Source: Camarhynchus parvulus
Taxonomy: Eukaryota; Chordata; Aves; Passeriformes; Thraupidae
Reading direction: 5' to 3'
Length of the DNA: 64,000 bases
Assembly: GCF_901933205.1 (NCBI RefSeq)
Contig: NC_044572.1
Coordinates: 79,233,465 to 79,297,464, forward strand
Below, in pieces: positions 38,328 through 49,400 of the stretch (positions are counted from its first letter, which is position 1; each line of letters begins with the position of its first letter). Made by a program: the position numbers and the translations under genes. The notes beneath the pieces were generated by a model. That model saw nothing but the letters and a program-made list of their open reading frames with translations. It ran no database searches and was not told the DNA's origin.

Positions 38328-38404
38328 CGTGTTTCTGTGTGTCTGTGCTTGTGTGTGTCTGTGTGTCTGTGTGTGTGTGTGCGGAGGGGTGTGTGGGGTG
38401 TGTG
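38328..38404. repeat. TG-rich microsatellite in CpG island
   Basis: Interrupted TGTG/TGTC units, with a pure (TG)n core near 38,370-38,381, pass into GGGGTGTG. Alternating purine-pyrimidine tracts can adopt Z-DNA. It lies just inside the presumed first intron, about 460 bases after the exon 1b donor. Confidence 0.85.
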
Positions 38405-38554
38405 CTCTTCCTTTGAAGCCACCGTCTGCGAAATCCTGCGCTCGAGGAGCGGGCGGAGGGGGTGGGGAGGGGAGCCACGATGTGCGCTGTGATGTTTCGT
38501 TGATCTATATTTAATGGCTGAAAGAAGAGATGCTTTTCTTTCCTGTACCCTTAC

Positions 38555-38692
38555 CTTACTCTTATTCTGGTGTGTAATGTGCTTGCATCGATCGGTCAAA
38601 TCGTAGCTTCAGCTGAATCAAGTCACCACAGAGGAAGGAGGTGCAGCGGCACAGGCAGTACATGTAATACACAAATTCATCTGGCCAGGGAT
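38555..38692 (-). other. Possible antisense exon with splice sites
   Basis: On the minus strand a long T-rich tract ends in TTTTTCTCCAAG (acceptor AG at 38,694-38,693). It is followed by a 138-base segment and then AGTAAG|GTAAGG (donor GT at 38,554-38,553). Both sites agree well with vertebrate consensus. A frame runs through the segment (DPWPDEFVYYMYC..., cysteine-rich) but stops at a TAA (38,564-38,562), nine bases short of the donor, and the other two frames are closed earlier. As an internal exon it would thus be non-coding or contain the end of a coding frame. Its position beside a CpG-island promoter and its opposite orientation suggest a divergent or antisense non-coding RNA. It could equally be a chance pairing of splice-like sites, or a conserved regulatory block on the plus strand. 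Confidence 0.25.
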
Positions 38693-41600
38693 CTTGGAGA
38701 AAAATGAAAAAACCCGTTAGAGGAATAATTTTAGAAACCATGTTAAATTTCCTCTGGAGGGACTGGAAGGACGAATACACGGTAGAGTGTAATACAGCAT
38801 CTTGTGCTGTTACATTTTCTTATACTTTGTTAGGGTGTGCTTTGTTTGGATTCAGGGTGTCACAGTTAACCCTGTGCTTTACAGAAAAGAAAAATCCAAA
38901 ACTTAGAAGAAATATTTAGATATTTATTGGCTTCTTTGTTGAACACCCAGCTCCTAACTTTAGTGGCTGTAGTAACTGATAACTGTGCCCCTTAAAGCAT
39001 GCATGCCTTTTTATTGGAAATAACAAGGTAAAGTAAAAACTTCACATTGCAGGTTTATTTTGGAAGCCTTTATAGGTAGCCTATATGTAAAGTGAAAACA
39101 GTGAGTCAGCCTGAACTGTGCTTTGTAGCAAACCTTTCCATAGGGTACGTCAAGACTTACGTACCTCAAGACAGAGGGAGGACAACCCAGAATTATATGG
39201 AGTTTATGTAAGTCTGTTGTGTCTCTTGCAAAATCAAGAGAAGAAAAAAAATCTTTAATCATTCTGTACTTCAGGATATATTCATCCTGTCTTAAAAAAT
39301 AAACTGATTATGTAACTCATGTAGGCTGGGTTTATCTTTTTCAGACAGCCTAGTTAGCTGGCAGTGTATAAATGATATGGCACGAAGGGGTTAAGGGCAG
39401 ATCTTTCTTTCCAGAGAAAGCTGCTGTATATCCTACTTGTGGGCCTCTGAGACTCAAGTGGCTTTCGGGCTTTTGTTGCCTTTACCCAGGTTATCTGGGG
39501 AGGAGCCCCAACATTAAACCCAGACCACCTGGAATGGCTGTGATATTTAAGCAAAACATTATACGATGATCAAATACCCTTGTAAGACGAATTTCTGAGC
39601 TGAGTTGGTGAAGCTGTCTCCTTTCAGGCTGTGAATGACATGATTCTTTGGGAGCCTTGACTGACTATCAGCTGCAAAACTGCAGAGAACTTGCAATCTC
39701 GATCATCGTCATTAGTAAGAAGTTGATTAATAGCTCGGGACTGGGTTGAATGTGATTATGTTGAATGTTGTAGTTCCAAAAGAGGAGATCACATCTTGAT
39801 CACGTTGTTCAGAGATGGTTTTTGCAGTCTGTTATGTAAGAGAGGCTTGGGAAAAAAAGAAGAGTAGCGGGCTGTGCTATGGATACCTGCCGAGGGAAAT
39901 ACCCCCAAAGCTGCTAGTAGGAAGCTAAGTATTTATTTCCAAATGCCAGTTGCGTGACTTTTTGTGGATTATAAGAAAGATGCTTTTGGGAGAGGACTCC
40001 AGCAACAATTCTCGAGTTCTGTTTGTCAGGTGCCTTAATAGATGTTAAAGGCAATAAATAGCTCATCAGTGACACAAGCCTCTGACTTTTGCTGTGGGTT
40101 TTTTTAATAGTGATACCAAGATAATTTGATCCTCACATAATGAACTCTAACAGTCAGTTTCACAAAACAGAAATAGTAGCAACTAAAAAAATGTTTTGCA
40201 TAATTCTGATTTGTATAATTTACCTTTGCTGATAGACGGTAGCAATTTAATGACTATGGTTTGGTGCTGAGTATTTGTTGCTCAAGACACGTGTAAGATC
40301 AACTTATGCTATGAAAGAAGTGCTGGAGTAGTTTATTTTAAGTGTTTTAAGAAAAGCCTTTTTAGGTAGAGGTGTAGATTGGCATGTAAATGGAGCAGAT
40401 AACAGAATCAGCGGAACTCATGAGTGTTAAATTTTGCACTAAATTTCGGGTACATTTTCTATTTCATGGTTCAGTGTGATATGATTTTTAGAGCTGATCA
40501 CTTGTGGAAATTCCAGCATATCTTTGTTAGGATTTCAAGCATATGTTTCTACCCGAGAAGCAACTGTTTTCAGGAGTATCAGCAAGATAAGGAAAATGCA
40601 TTATTACAGTACTCTTCACTTAAATAAGGACCTGTGGTTTTGATGCTCATTGATTGTGCTTGTAAGTCAAAAAGAGTTTGATATTTGAAGTTACAGCTGA
40701 GGTTTGACAAAAATGAAAGTGATTGTTTTTTCTCTTTGAAGCTCACAGTAAGATCCTATTAGAGGATGAATTTTGATGCTTATTTACCTGCACAATATTA
40801 AGTTTAGTAGTAGAATTATTAATAACATACAGGTAAACAAAATACCTTAATAGAGGCAGCAGTTTTAAATATGGAAAAATTAATTTCTTAAGTGACAGAA
40901 TGACTCTCAAATTGGACTAAACCACATTTACTCTTAAAGAAGAGATTGCTTGTGTCATGACAGAAGATATTATACCAGGAAAAAACATTGTAATTTTGGC
41001 CTTTTTTAACAGGGGTATGTTGGGAAAAGTATTTTCCTCTCATATGAATAGGAAGTCTCTGTGCAGGACAGGTAAGTAGTCCGCTGCTCATGCACTGCAG
41101 AACCACACAACCCTTTGGCTAAATGGCTTCTTGGTAGTTAGGCTCACCTGGAAAGTAATCTGAATGCACCATGACACACTGAAACAATTTCTTCTATCCC
41201 CTTGGGATGTGCTAACTTTGTGTAGTAAATGGGTTGTAAAAGCAGATTGCCTGACCAGATTGTCTGGCATTATGCTGGACAAAATTTAAATTCAATAGTA
41301 TTGAAAAGGAAATATGCTATTTGTTTCTATGTAAACCAGTTGCCATGTTAATAGATTCTTTTTTCTTATATAAACTGCCAGTTTAGTCTAGAACTAAGAA
41401 ACAGAGAAACATTTCATTATCTATGAGAGCAAGCATTTAATATTTGTTTAAATTGCTCTTGGCATGGTAACTTCTAGTGCATCCTACTGGCTCTTAACCT
41501 GCCTGTTCTACTTTACAAAATTCTATTATAATAATAAGCAATAACTTATAAGACATATAAAGCATGGAACAAAATGTATTGTCTTGTCCTTTTGGTTGTT

Positions 41601-42765
41601 GCCTATTTTATTAAAGCTTCTGAAAAAAAACCCAAAAAACCACCCAACCTAAACTGCCACAAAAAACCCCCCAGGTTTCCAATGAAACTTTTAAACTTTG
41701 TACTTCTCAGAGCTGCCAAAATGGTGTTAGCTTTCTAAAACTCATATATATAAAATAACCGTGTTCAATGTTACATTTTGTACTGGTTTATTGTGTTAAT
41801 AGTAATAATTCTACTATATAATGAACTATTATTTTCCACTGTTTTAATTCATTTTAAGAAGCCACAAATATGTAGAGTTTGACTTGTAGCATCCAAAATC
41901 AAGAACATCTGAGACTCAAAAGGGCTTTACATAAAACTTTCTGCAGGGGAGGATTTTGCATTTTTCCCTTCTATGTTTTCGATGTTTTTGTCTTCTGCTC
42001 TTTTTTCCTTGCCAAATTTACAATTGATTTCTTCATCTCCCAAAAATCTTCACAGTGGAGCAACTTCCTTTTGGTCAAGATAATTACTTTTACTGACAGT
42101 GTAACTTAAATTTGCCTGCTTAATGTAACATAAACATATTTTTTCAGCCATGGGTATGTTCTCCTGTTCAAAGACTGTGAATTGTTATTCAATTAAGTAG
42201 CCAAGATACCCCTTTAAGGCTGAATTTTTGAAGGGAGTCAAAGGAAATAAACAGGCAGTGTGAATATATTTTCTGATGGGATTCTTGATTGTTTTAAACC
42301 CACTGAATAAGACTTAACCCTTCCATATTCAGTTATATCAGATTTATATTAGATAGCTTCATTCAAATGTCTAAGATACTTGGGAAAATAATTAGGAATA
42401 AGTTTCAGTCTGCTGGTAGAAAATTGCTGCACCTTTTAGCTCCACTAGGATGACTATCTTTGTCCTGTAAAACTGTGCTTTCCATCAGAACCAGCAAGCA
42501 CTCTGGAAGGGTGACTGGCAAGGATGGTCTGAGAGGTAACTCAAGGCTCCAGACAATGAGTTTCAAGGTATTTTAATTCCTGCTTCCCAAGAGAGTTCTA
42601 CAATTTTTGAAGCTGGGTATCTGAAAGGCAAGAAAACATGCACTGGATGTTATAAACAGAACATGTGAACGTTTTAGTTTTTCGTAACAGTTTTCCACCT
42701 AAATGCTGGAATTCATGAATTTGTATGCTTCTGATATGCTAGCTGATCTATAAGTGGCTATAGTT

Positions 42766-42870
42766 CTTTGTTTGTTTGTTTGAGGTGGGCTTTTTGGTTT
42801 TTTTTTTTTTGTTGTTGTTGTTTTTTGGGTTTTTTTGTTTAGTGCTGTTGTTTTGGTTTTTTGTTTTTTA
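42766..42870. repeat. T-rich (GTTT/GTT)n tract
   Basis: About 100 bases of T runs separated by single or paired G, including GTTTGTTTGTTT and GTTGTTGTTG, with a run of about 12 T. The minus-strand frame through it (threonine/lysine-rich) is an artefact. Confidence 0.85.
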
Positions 42871-43930
42871 AATGTATACATTGGTTTAGATTTATGTGAG
42901 CAAAGAGTGTAGCTTTTCTGAAAATGCTATAAATTAATCAAATCCTGGCACGTTGGCTCAGGTTTCTTCAAAAGCATGTTGTTGTCCCAGTCAAATTTTC
43001 TTGTTCAAAAAAATTTATTTTTCTTGACAAGAGGTTGACTGTTGCTTTACCTGTTTGGCATATGGGAAGGCAAAAGCTTTTTCATGCTCTTTTTTTGTGT
43101 GAAAAATGTCATGACATTAGATATGGATGCTCATATTCAGTGAAAAGCAGAGTGACAAGGCAGAAGGCTAGGTTGGAGAATGATTATCTAAGGAAACAAC
43201 AACTTAAAGGTTTTCAACAATGAAAATGCCTCAGAATTAAACATATAAATCTTGCCTGGACAAACCTTGTTGTTGTTTTGTACACCAGAATTTGTAGAGT
43301 CGGTTCTTTAAATAAGCAGGTACTTGGAGACATTAATTACACTATAACTTTCTCACATTTCTTATGCCAACCAAGCTTCAAGACAACTTTTGAACATGCC
43401 TAATGGCATTATCTAATTTGTGTTTGGTGTGATGCTGTAGTAGGTGAGATTCTGTGTGATGGAGAAATTGAAATCTTATGGGAAGTTGAAGTTGGGGCTG
43501 CTAAAAAGTGTAGGCACTAAATACAGAGTGGTACATCTAGTGAATCCTTACAAATCAAAATCTAGGTTAGTCTGTGAACATTTTGAAAAAATTTAACAAA
43601 ATGATTAGTCATATTTGATACTTTCTGAGTACTTCTGATGAAACATTGTATCCTTGATCACCACATGATGGTAACCTGAACCTTCAGTTCAGTGCCTAAC
43701 CTTGTCTGACCTAGTGTGCTTAGAAATGCAGTGAATAGAACAAAAAAGTTCTGGGTATTTGAAAAAGTTTGTGCTTTAATGAAGGAGGTTGACAGTAATT
43801 GATGAGTTGTAGAATTCTTGCTGCAAATGGTTTTGAAGCCTGAGTTAAAAGAATAATGTGATTTATATGTGGATTTCCACTGCTGTGCTGATGCATGTCA
43901 TCTGATGGTACAAAGGGCAAAACTTGGAAG

Positions 43931-44310
43931 TGTGATAGTGCATCTCTATCGTTGCAGGGAGCCTCCCGGCAGGTAATAGCTTACAGAGACTCCATGTATT
44001 ATAGAAGGCTGATTAATCTCTTTATTATATTATATTATTATTAAGAAACCCATTGCTCTTTTATATCTTAGTTCGCTACAGGTGTACTTGATTGGTCCTT
44101 AAATTAAAACACCATCACCATTGGCTAATTAAGAAACTACCCTTTGGTAAACAAATCTCCATAACACATTCCACATGTTCATAATACCAGGTGCAGCGAG
44201 TTAAGATAAGAATTGTTTCTCATTCTTTTCTCTGATCTCGCAGCCTTTTCCCAGAATGATGCCTCGGAAAGTTGTGTTTCTCTCTGTGGTCAGAGAGCTG
44301 CTGCTACACA
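43931..44310 (-). mobile_element. Solo LTR of an avian endogenous retrovirus
   Basis: Read on the minus strand, about 380 bases have LTR architecture: start TGTGTAGCAGCAGCTCTC, the phrase ATGTGGAATGTGTTATGGAG, CCAAT-box-like elements (plus-strand complements at about 44,091 and 44,118), a TATA box (TAAGATATAAAAGAGC, 44,070-44,055), a polyadenylation signal AATAAAG (44,026-44,020), a GGAGTC stretch, and a terminus of the form CTATCACA. The layout matches a family of long terminal repeats I remember from songbird genomes, with many copies. No internal retroviral genes (gag, pol, env) flank it on either side, so it is a solo LTR left by recombination between two LTRs. It is antisense to the presumed gene. 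Exact ends are uncertain: I could not find a clean target-site duplication next to the chosen TG...CA boundaries. Confidence 0.75.
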
Positions 44311-46350
44311 TTTCTTCTTTGTTAGTATCAAAAATATGGAATGCATTCTCAAAATTTTCATTACAAATAACGCAACAGAAGACTGTTGGCTTCTGTTTTC
44401 TTTACTTCTGACGTTTAACTGTGTTTACCTTCCCAATATTTTACCTTCCCAGGATTTTGAGTAAAAGGTTTGGAAGTCCTGTCCTGCTTACATCTCACTA
44501 GGTTAATTCCAGATCCTTCTCAGCTATGCCTGTGTGATTTTCAGACTATGAAGTTTGGTCCATTCTGGGAAAAAAAAAAAGGGGTTGTAATCTGCTGCAG
44601 ACCTTGAGGATTAGCTACTGCACATACGTTTGTTTTACTGATGACTTACATCATCCTACAGTTGAATGCGTAGGAGATAGGCAACACCAATTCTTCTTTT
44701 TCTGCCATAATAAATATGATAGTCCCTTACAGATTTTATAGATTCAGTAGTATGTATTTTTGGTTGAAAGTGTTTCTGACAAGCTTGGCAGCTTATTGCA
44801 CTTATTTTTCACTTCTGACTTCTATTGCCTTTACCAAGAACAAGTAAATTATTGCACAGAGTCTCAGGAGTCTTGGAGGACTCTGGCTTTAATCTCTTCA
44901 AAGAAGAATGGACAGGTTGAGCTTAATTAGAAACATGCATGTCTAATCAAAGAGTAAATTTAGAATCACACATTTTAAGAACTGGCATTAAAAGCAGACT
45001 CATGATACCAAAAAATCCTTGGTTTCATGAAACCATGGTATATTTGTGAAGCATAAGGAACTATTCTGATAAGCAATTGTTTAATACTCTCAGGTACGTA
45101 GGCCTTCCTAATATGTGTCATTACATAGTTTTTTCAATTAAAAAAATTCCAAAGCATGCAATTCTGGTCAAACCATGGAGGTTCCCAGTTTCCACTGGGA
45201 TCCTGTGCACTTAATTCTCAATGCAGACTCTCATAATGAGCACCCAAACGATAGCTAATACTCCTCATTTCAGCAAGGAACAAACATTTCCTTACATTCC
45301 ATGTATCTTATGTAGCATAGATCTGTTCAGCAAGTACCATATGTGAATGGAGTGGAAAGCTATGGTGTAAAATGTAAGCTTTACATTTCTTCTTTCTTTT
45401 CTTGATGTTAAGTTTTGATTAGTTGGCTTACATGTTCCCTCTCCATAAATACTTTATATATAAAAGTAGCCAAGAGTAATCTGCTTATTAATTCTTACTT
45501 TTCTATCTCTAAGTCTTAAGAGATACAGTGCATGTATTGGTCTTGCTGTTTTGTTTTATTTTGTTTTGTGTTGGTTTTTTTTGCAGTCAGTAAGAGACGT
45601 GAATTTTTTTGTAGTGAGTAATAAATATTTCTTCTATTTCATGTGTATTGGAAAAACAGTATTTGAACTCAACGGAGGAGACATCTGGTGTTGTGTGGTA
45701 AACCAAAATTCCAGGTTTCAATCATGTTTAATGCCTTCAATTTAGATTAGAGTGGGTAAAATATTACACAGATATGTAAAGTAATTTAGTCTGATTTCCA
45801 GAATAAAATTTCTGTACTTAATTTTTTTTTTTTTGTGAGCAAGTGCAACACTGGTATTTGAGGAATACACTATACCTGACGGTCACAGTTAAGTGCAACA
45901 TAAACTTGACCCACTCTTGGGATTTTGGGACATCTTGGATTTTTGAGACCTAGCATCTCTGATTCCTGAACATGCTGGTGTCATTTCATTGGAAAGCTGA
46001 CTGAACAAAGCCACTTCAAAGAACCTGATTTTCCTGTTTGTGTGTGAAGTCCCTATATCTAGTTACTCAGAGGGGAGCTGGCCAGTGAGGGGGGAGCAGG
46101 TTTTCCTTCACAGCTGTGTTCTGCCCACTGAAGTCCTCAGGCTGACATTGCTGTTGGATTGCTCTGCCTGAAACTGTCTTCCCTCTAAAAATATCCAGGG
46201 AGGAACTACTTGGCTTTTGATCAGTGGTGATAGAAATATTTCAGGTCCCCAAATGACAGATTGTTGGTGATCTATTGACAGAACAGACTCGGAGCAATGA
46301 TGTTTGTCAAGGAGCCAAAGAGTCTGCAATATAAATTTCTTTTACATTTT

Positions 46351-46405
46351 GGGGTTTGTTTTGTTTAGTTTTCATTTGAGTTTGTTTTGTTTTGTTTTGT
46401 TTTTA
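46351..46405. repeat. (GTTTT)n pentanucleotide repeat
   Basis: Irregular GTTTT units ending in four regular copies (46,384-46,404). Simple repeat in presumed intronic sequence. Confidence 0.8.
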
Positions 46406-49400
46406 CTGTACATAGTTTCCAAAGCAAAGGAAGATATCTGAGATACTGGTTATAGCAGGCTAATAAAAGGCTGGATGGGAATATAGAGACTGGGAGACAG
46501 ACTGGAAGGCATAACTGCTATGTTGTCATGTTGTCAAGGAATAGGAAAGATGCAAATTCAATCTCTTAACACAGGTAGTTGATCCAGTCTGATGATTTCT
46601 AACAAATGCTTCTAGAAATACATTTTTGGGAGTGTTTTATTTACTAAAGTGCATCAGTTCTAACACCTTGCACAGATAAGCAAAATAGAGTTTGAACATG
46701 TTTAAGACATGCATCCATGCATATATTCTATTTTTGTGCATTAAGCACATATGGAATTAGTTGCACCTCTGTCAAATGTCAAAATTCCTCTCCTGCATGT
46801 ATGTTACACAACTTGCACATTAATCTCAAAAGCAGTGTAGTGTTGTCATCTCCCCCTGGCAAAACCCAGCTGTACTCTTGTTGAATTTGGTAACAGAAAT
46901 CCAACTGATTCCATGGGACCCCTGTATTTTACTAGATATCCCTTAGTAAAAATATTTTTTTCTATTTTTTCTGCCTTCTTTCACTTGACTCTTTAGTAAT
47001 TCCACAAGATAATGTTTGCAATGAAACAGTTGAGGTGAGCTTTTCAGTGGCTTTTGTTTTTGTTTGGTGGAGGGTTTTGTTGTTTTTGGTTTTTTTTAAG
47101 AAAATTGCACATATTACACTGTTATCATAAAACAGGCAGGACAAGTAAACTCGGTAGCAGCTAATAGTTTTTATACTACTTGGTCAATATGTGAGTTACA
47201 GGTGGAGGTAAAAATGGTGGAGAAGTGGGAAGGAGAAGGAAAAGATCAGAAAAGAAGTTGGTTTAGCTAACTTGTTTTATTGATAGACTCTTCCTGTCCT
47301 GTAGAACAGTATAGTTCTAGAAGTATAAGGTTTGTATACCTGATAGTTTGTATACCTGATACTAGCATACCTAGTAGTATGCTAGTCATCAAATGGAATT
47401 GCTCTCTAGGAAGTTGTACAGATCTCCTAAAACAAGTGACTGAGTTTATGGAAATATGCATTCTTGGGAATAAAGCAATTTATTCTTCCCCTTCTGCTGT
47501 TTTAAATTCACTTTTTGATAAGGTATTTAGCATGCCTCCAGTAAAATACTGTAATAAAAAGCAGGGACTCCTGATTTTTGAAGGGCTTAATATTCTCATA
47601 ATAACATTCAAGTATCCATGTTTTTCAAATATTTTTCTAATAAATCTTTACTTAAATGTGGTCTTTTGGTTCCACTTTGGATTTAATAACTAAATAGTAT
47701 TGGCAGATTGACAAAAATAAAGGGTTTTTGGTCATATGGTTTTGTTTAAGAGTGTCTAATTTTTATATACTACACAATGCATTCATGTTTTTGCTAAACA
47801 AAAGAGAATGAGTGGTGGGTATTAAAAAGACAGTTGAGCAGGAGGAATGGAACAAATGGAAAAGTGACACAGTCTTGAAATACAGATGTATAGCTGTGCT
47901 TCAGAAATAAATGTTGTGTCTAAAACCTAGTGTTGTGAATTACGAGTCTCTAACTCTTTCCCATCATCTACACTAAGTTGCACATTTAAGGGAATAGGAT
48001 GCAGAAATAAAATTATTTTAGCCATCCTCAAACTCTATGGAAATAGTAGAAGATTTATTGCAGTGATATTGCTTCCATTAGCTGACCCAAAACACGTCTT
48101 AAATCATATCATTCCAACGTGGAAGTTTCTCGATGAATTTTACGGGCAAACTGAGGTGCTGTCACTACCACTTACTGCTGAGGCTGGTTTTTGTCTGAAT
48201 GGGAACATCCACTGAAAACTTGTACCACTTCTATGTAGACTTTTCTACCTTTAAGTATGTTCCTGCACCTTGATACAGACCCTGATAGATGTCTGTCTCT
48301 CTTGTACCCTCTACGTAAGTTGGTTATACAATAATTATTATGAGCTACTGTTGTGTTCTTGTTTCACTGTAAGAAAACAAACATTTTTTCTTAAAAAGCA
48401 GTAAAGAACTTCCTCTAGTCTGAGTTTCCAGTGGCTACCACACTTCCTAATAACATGATGGGAAATTCATGGAGTCCAAATTCTCTCTCATTTTTATTTT
48501 AAAACTTTTATTTGAATAGCAATATCCCACAAATAAATATATGTGCATTCAAGAAGCATGGAGAAGAATGGTTATGTCTGATTGTGTTATCAGTATCCAA
48601 AGCTTTCACTTCTGTCCATAGTCTGTGAAGGGAAAGGGTTAGAGACTTGTGATTGATTTCACAATACCAGTTTTTAGATACAAAGTGTATTTCAGAGGCA
48701 CAGCTATACATCTGCATTTCACAGGAACAGTTGAAGAAAGGAAGGCCAGCACAAAGCTTTTTCTTTTTTGCAGATGAATCCTTCTGAAGCTCCTTCAAAA
48801 AGGTGACTTACCTTGCTGAATGAATTTATAGAACATTGTTCAATATTTCTGATGTTTTAATCTTCACATTTTTCCTACATATGTAGAAGAGAAGAATAAA
48901 AGGGACTTGCAATTTAAAGTCTGAGCATTTATACATCCAAAACTTCTGAAGTTCGAAGATGTATGCAGAGCTTTTAATAGTACCTAAAGATGACATTCAA
49001 ATATTACCCAAAGTGTAACAGGCATATAAAGCAATACTTTCTATCTCTTTATTATTTATTTCTGCCAGGCAGGCTTCCTTCTTTTGAATAGACTTTTTGT
49101 TTGGTTGTCTTGAAACAGTCATTAATGGGTTAAATAGAATATCATGGAAATAGCTGTGGCCTTATGAATTCTTATGAATTCTGTTCTTGCTTTTAATTTT
49201 TTTTTTTCTATTTTGATAAGCTCTACAGCTTATGATACTATTTTACCCCTGAAATAATTTTATAGTGCAAAAAGATATTGTGAAGGGCCTGAAGCTGCTA
49301 ATTCTAGATGCAGGCTAGCTCACAGTGGAACCCCCAGGAGGCTCCTTCAGCGCTCCTTCAGCACTCCTGTTTGCAGCTGTTGTTTCAAACTTTCTTATCA

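Larger units (their letters stand above)
36130..38510. promoter_or_regulatory. CpG island with gene promoter(s)
   Basis: Against an AT-rich background this block is abruptly GC-rich and dense in CpG dinucleotides. It forms two sub-islands (about 36.15-36.75 kb and 36.95-38.5 kb) separated by a less CpG-rich stretch around 36.78-36.95 kb. Inside are GC boxes, two consensus splice donors on the plus strand, and several triplet and simple repeats. In vertebrates such islands mark constitutive or developmentally regulated RNA polymerase II promoters; I infer the same here. No TATA box in a convincing position was seen, which is usual for CpG-island promoters with dispersed start sites. The donors point to plus-strand transcription, so the region to the right would be the first intron. 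The gene itself is not identifiable from this window. Confidence 0.88.
38511..43930 (+). other. Presumed first intron, 5' part
   Basis: Sequence after the candidate donors returns quickly to AT-rich composition. It holds only short frames, a C/A-rich patch (41,622-41,673, built of AAAAAACCC units) and a T-rich tract near 42.77 kb. No exon with matching acceptor and donor on the plus strand and a conserved-looking frame was seen. Being an intron is inferred from the donors at 36,771 and 37,866. Confidence 0.5.
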
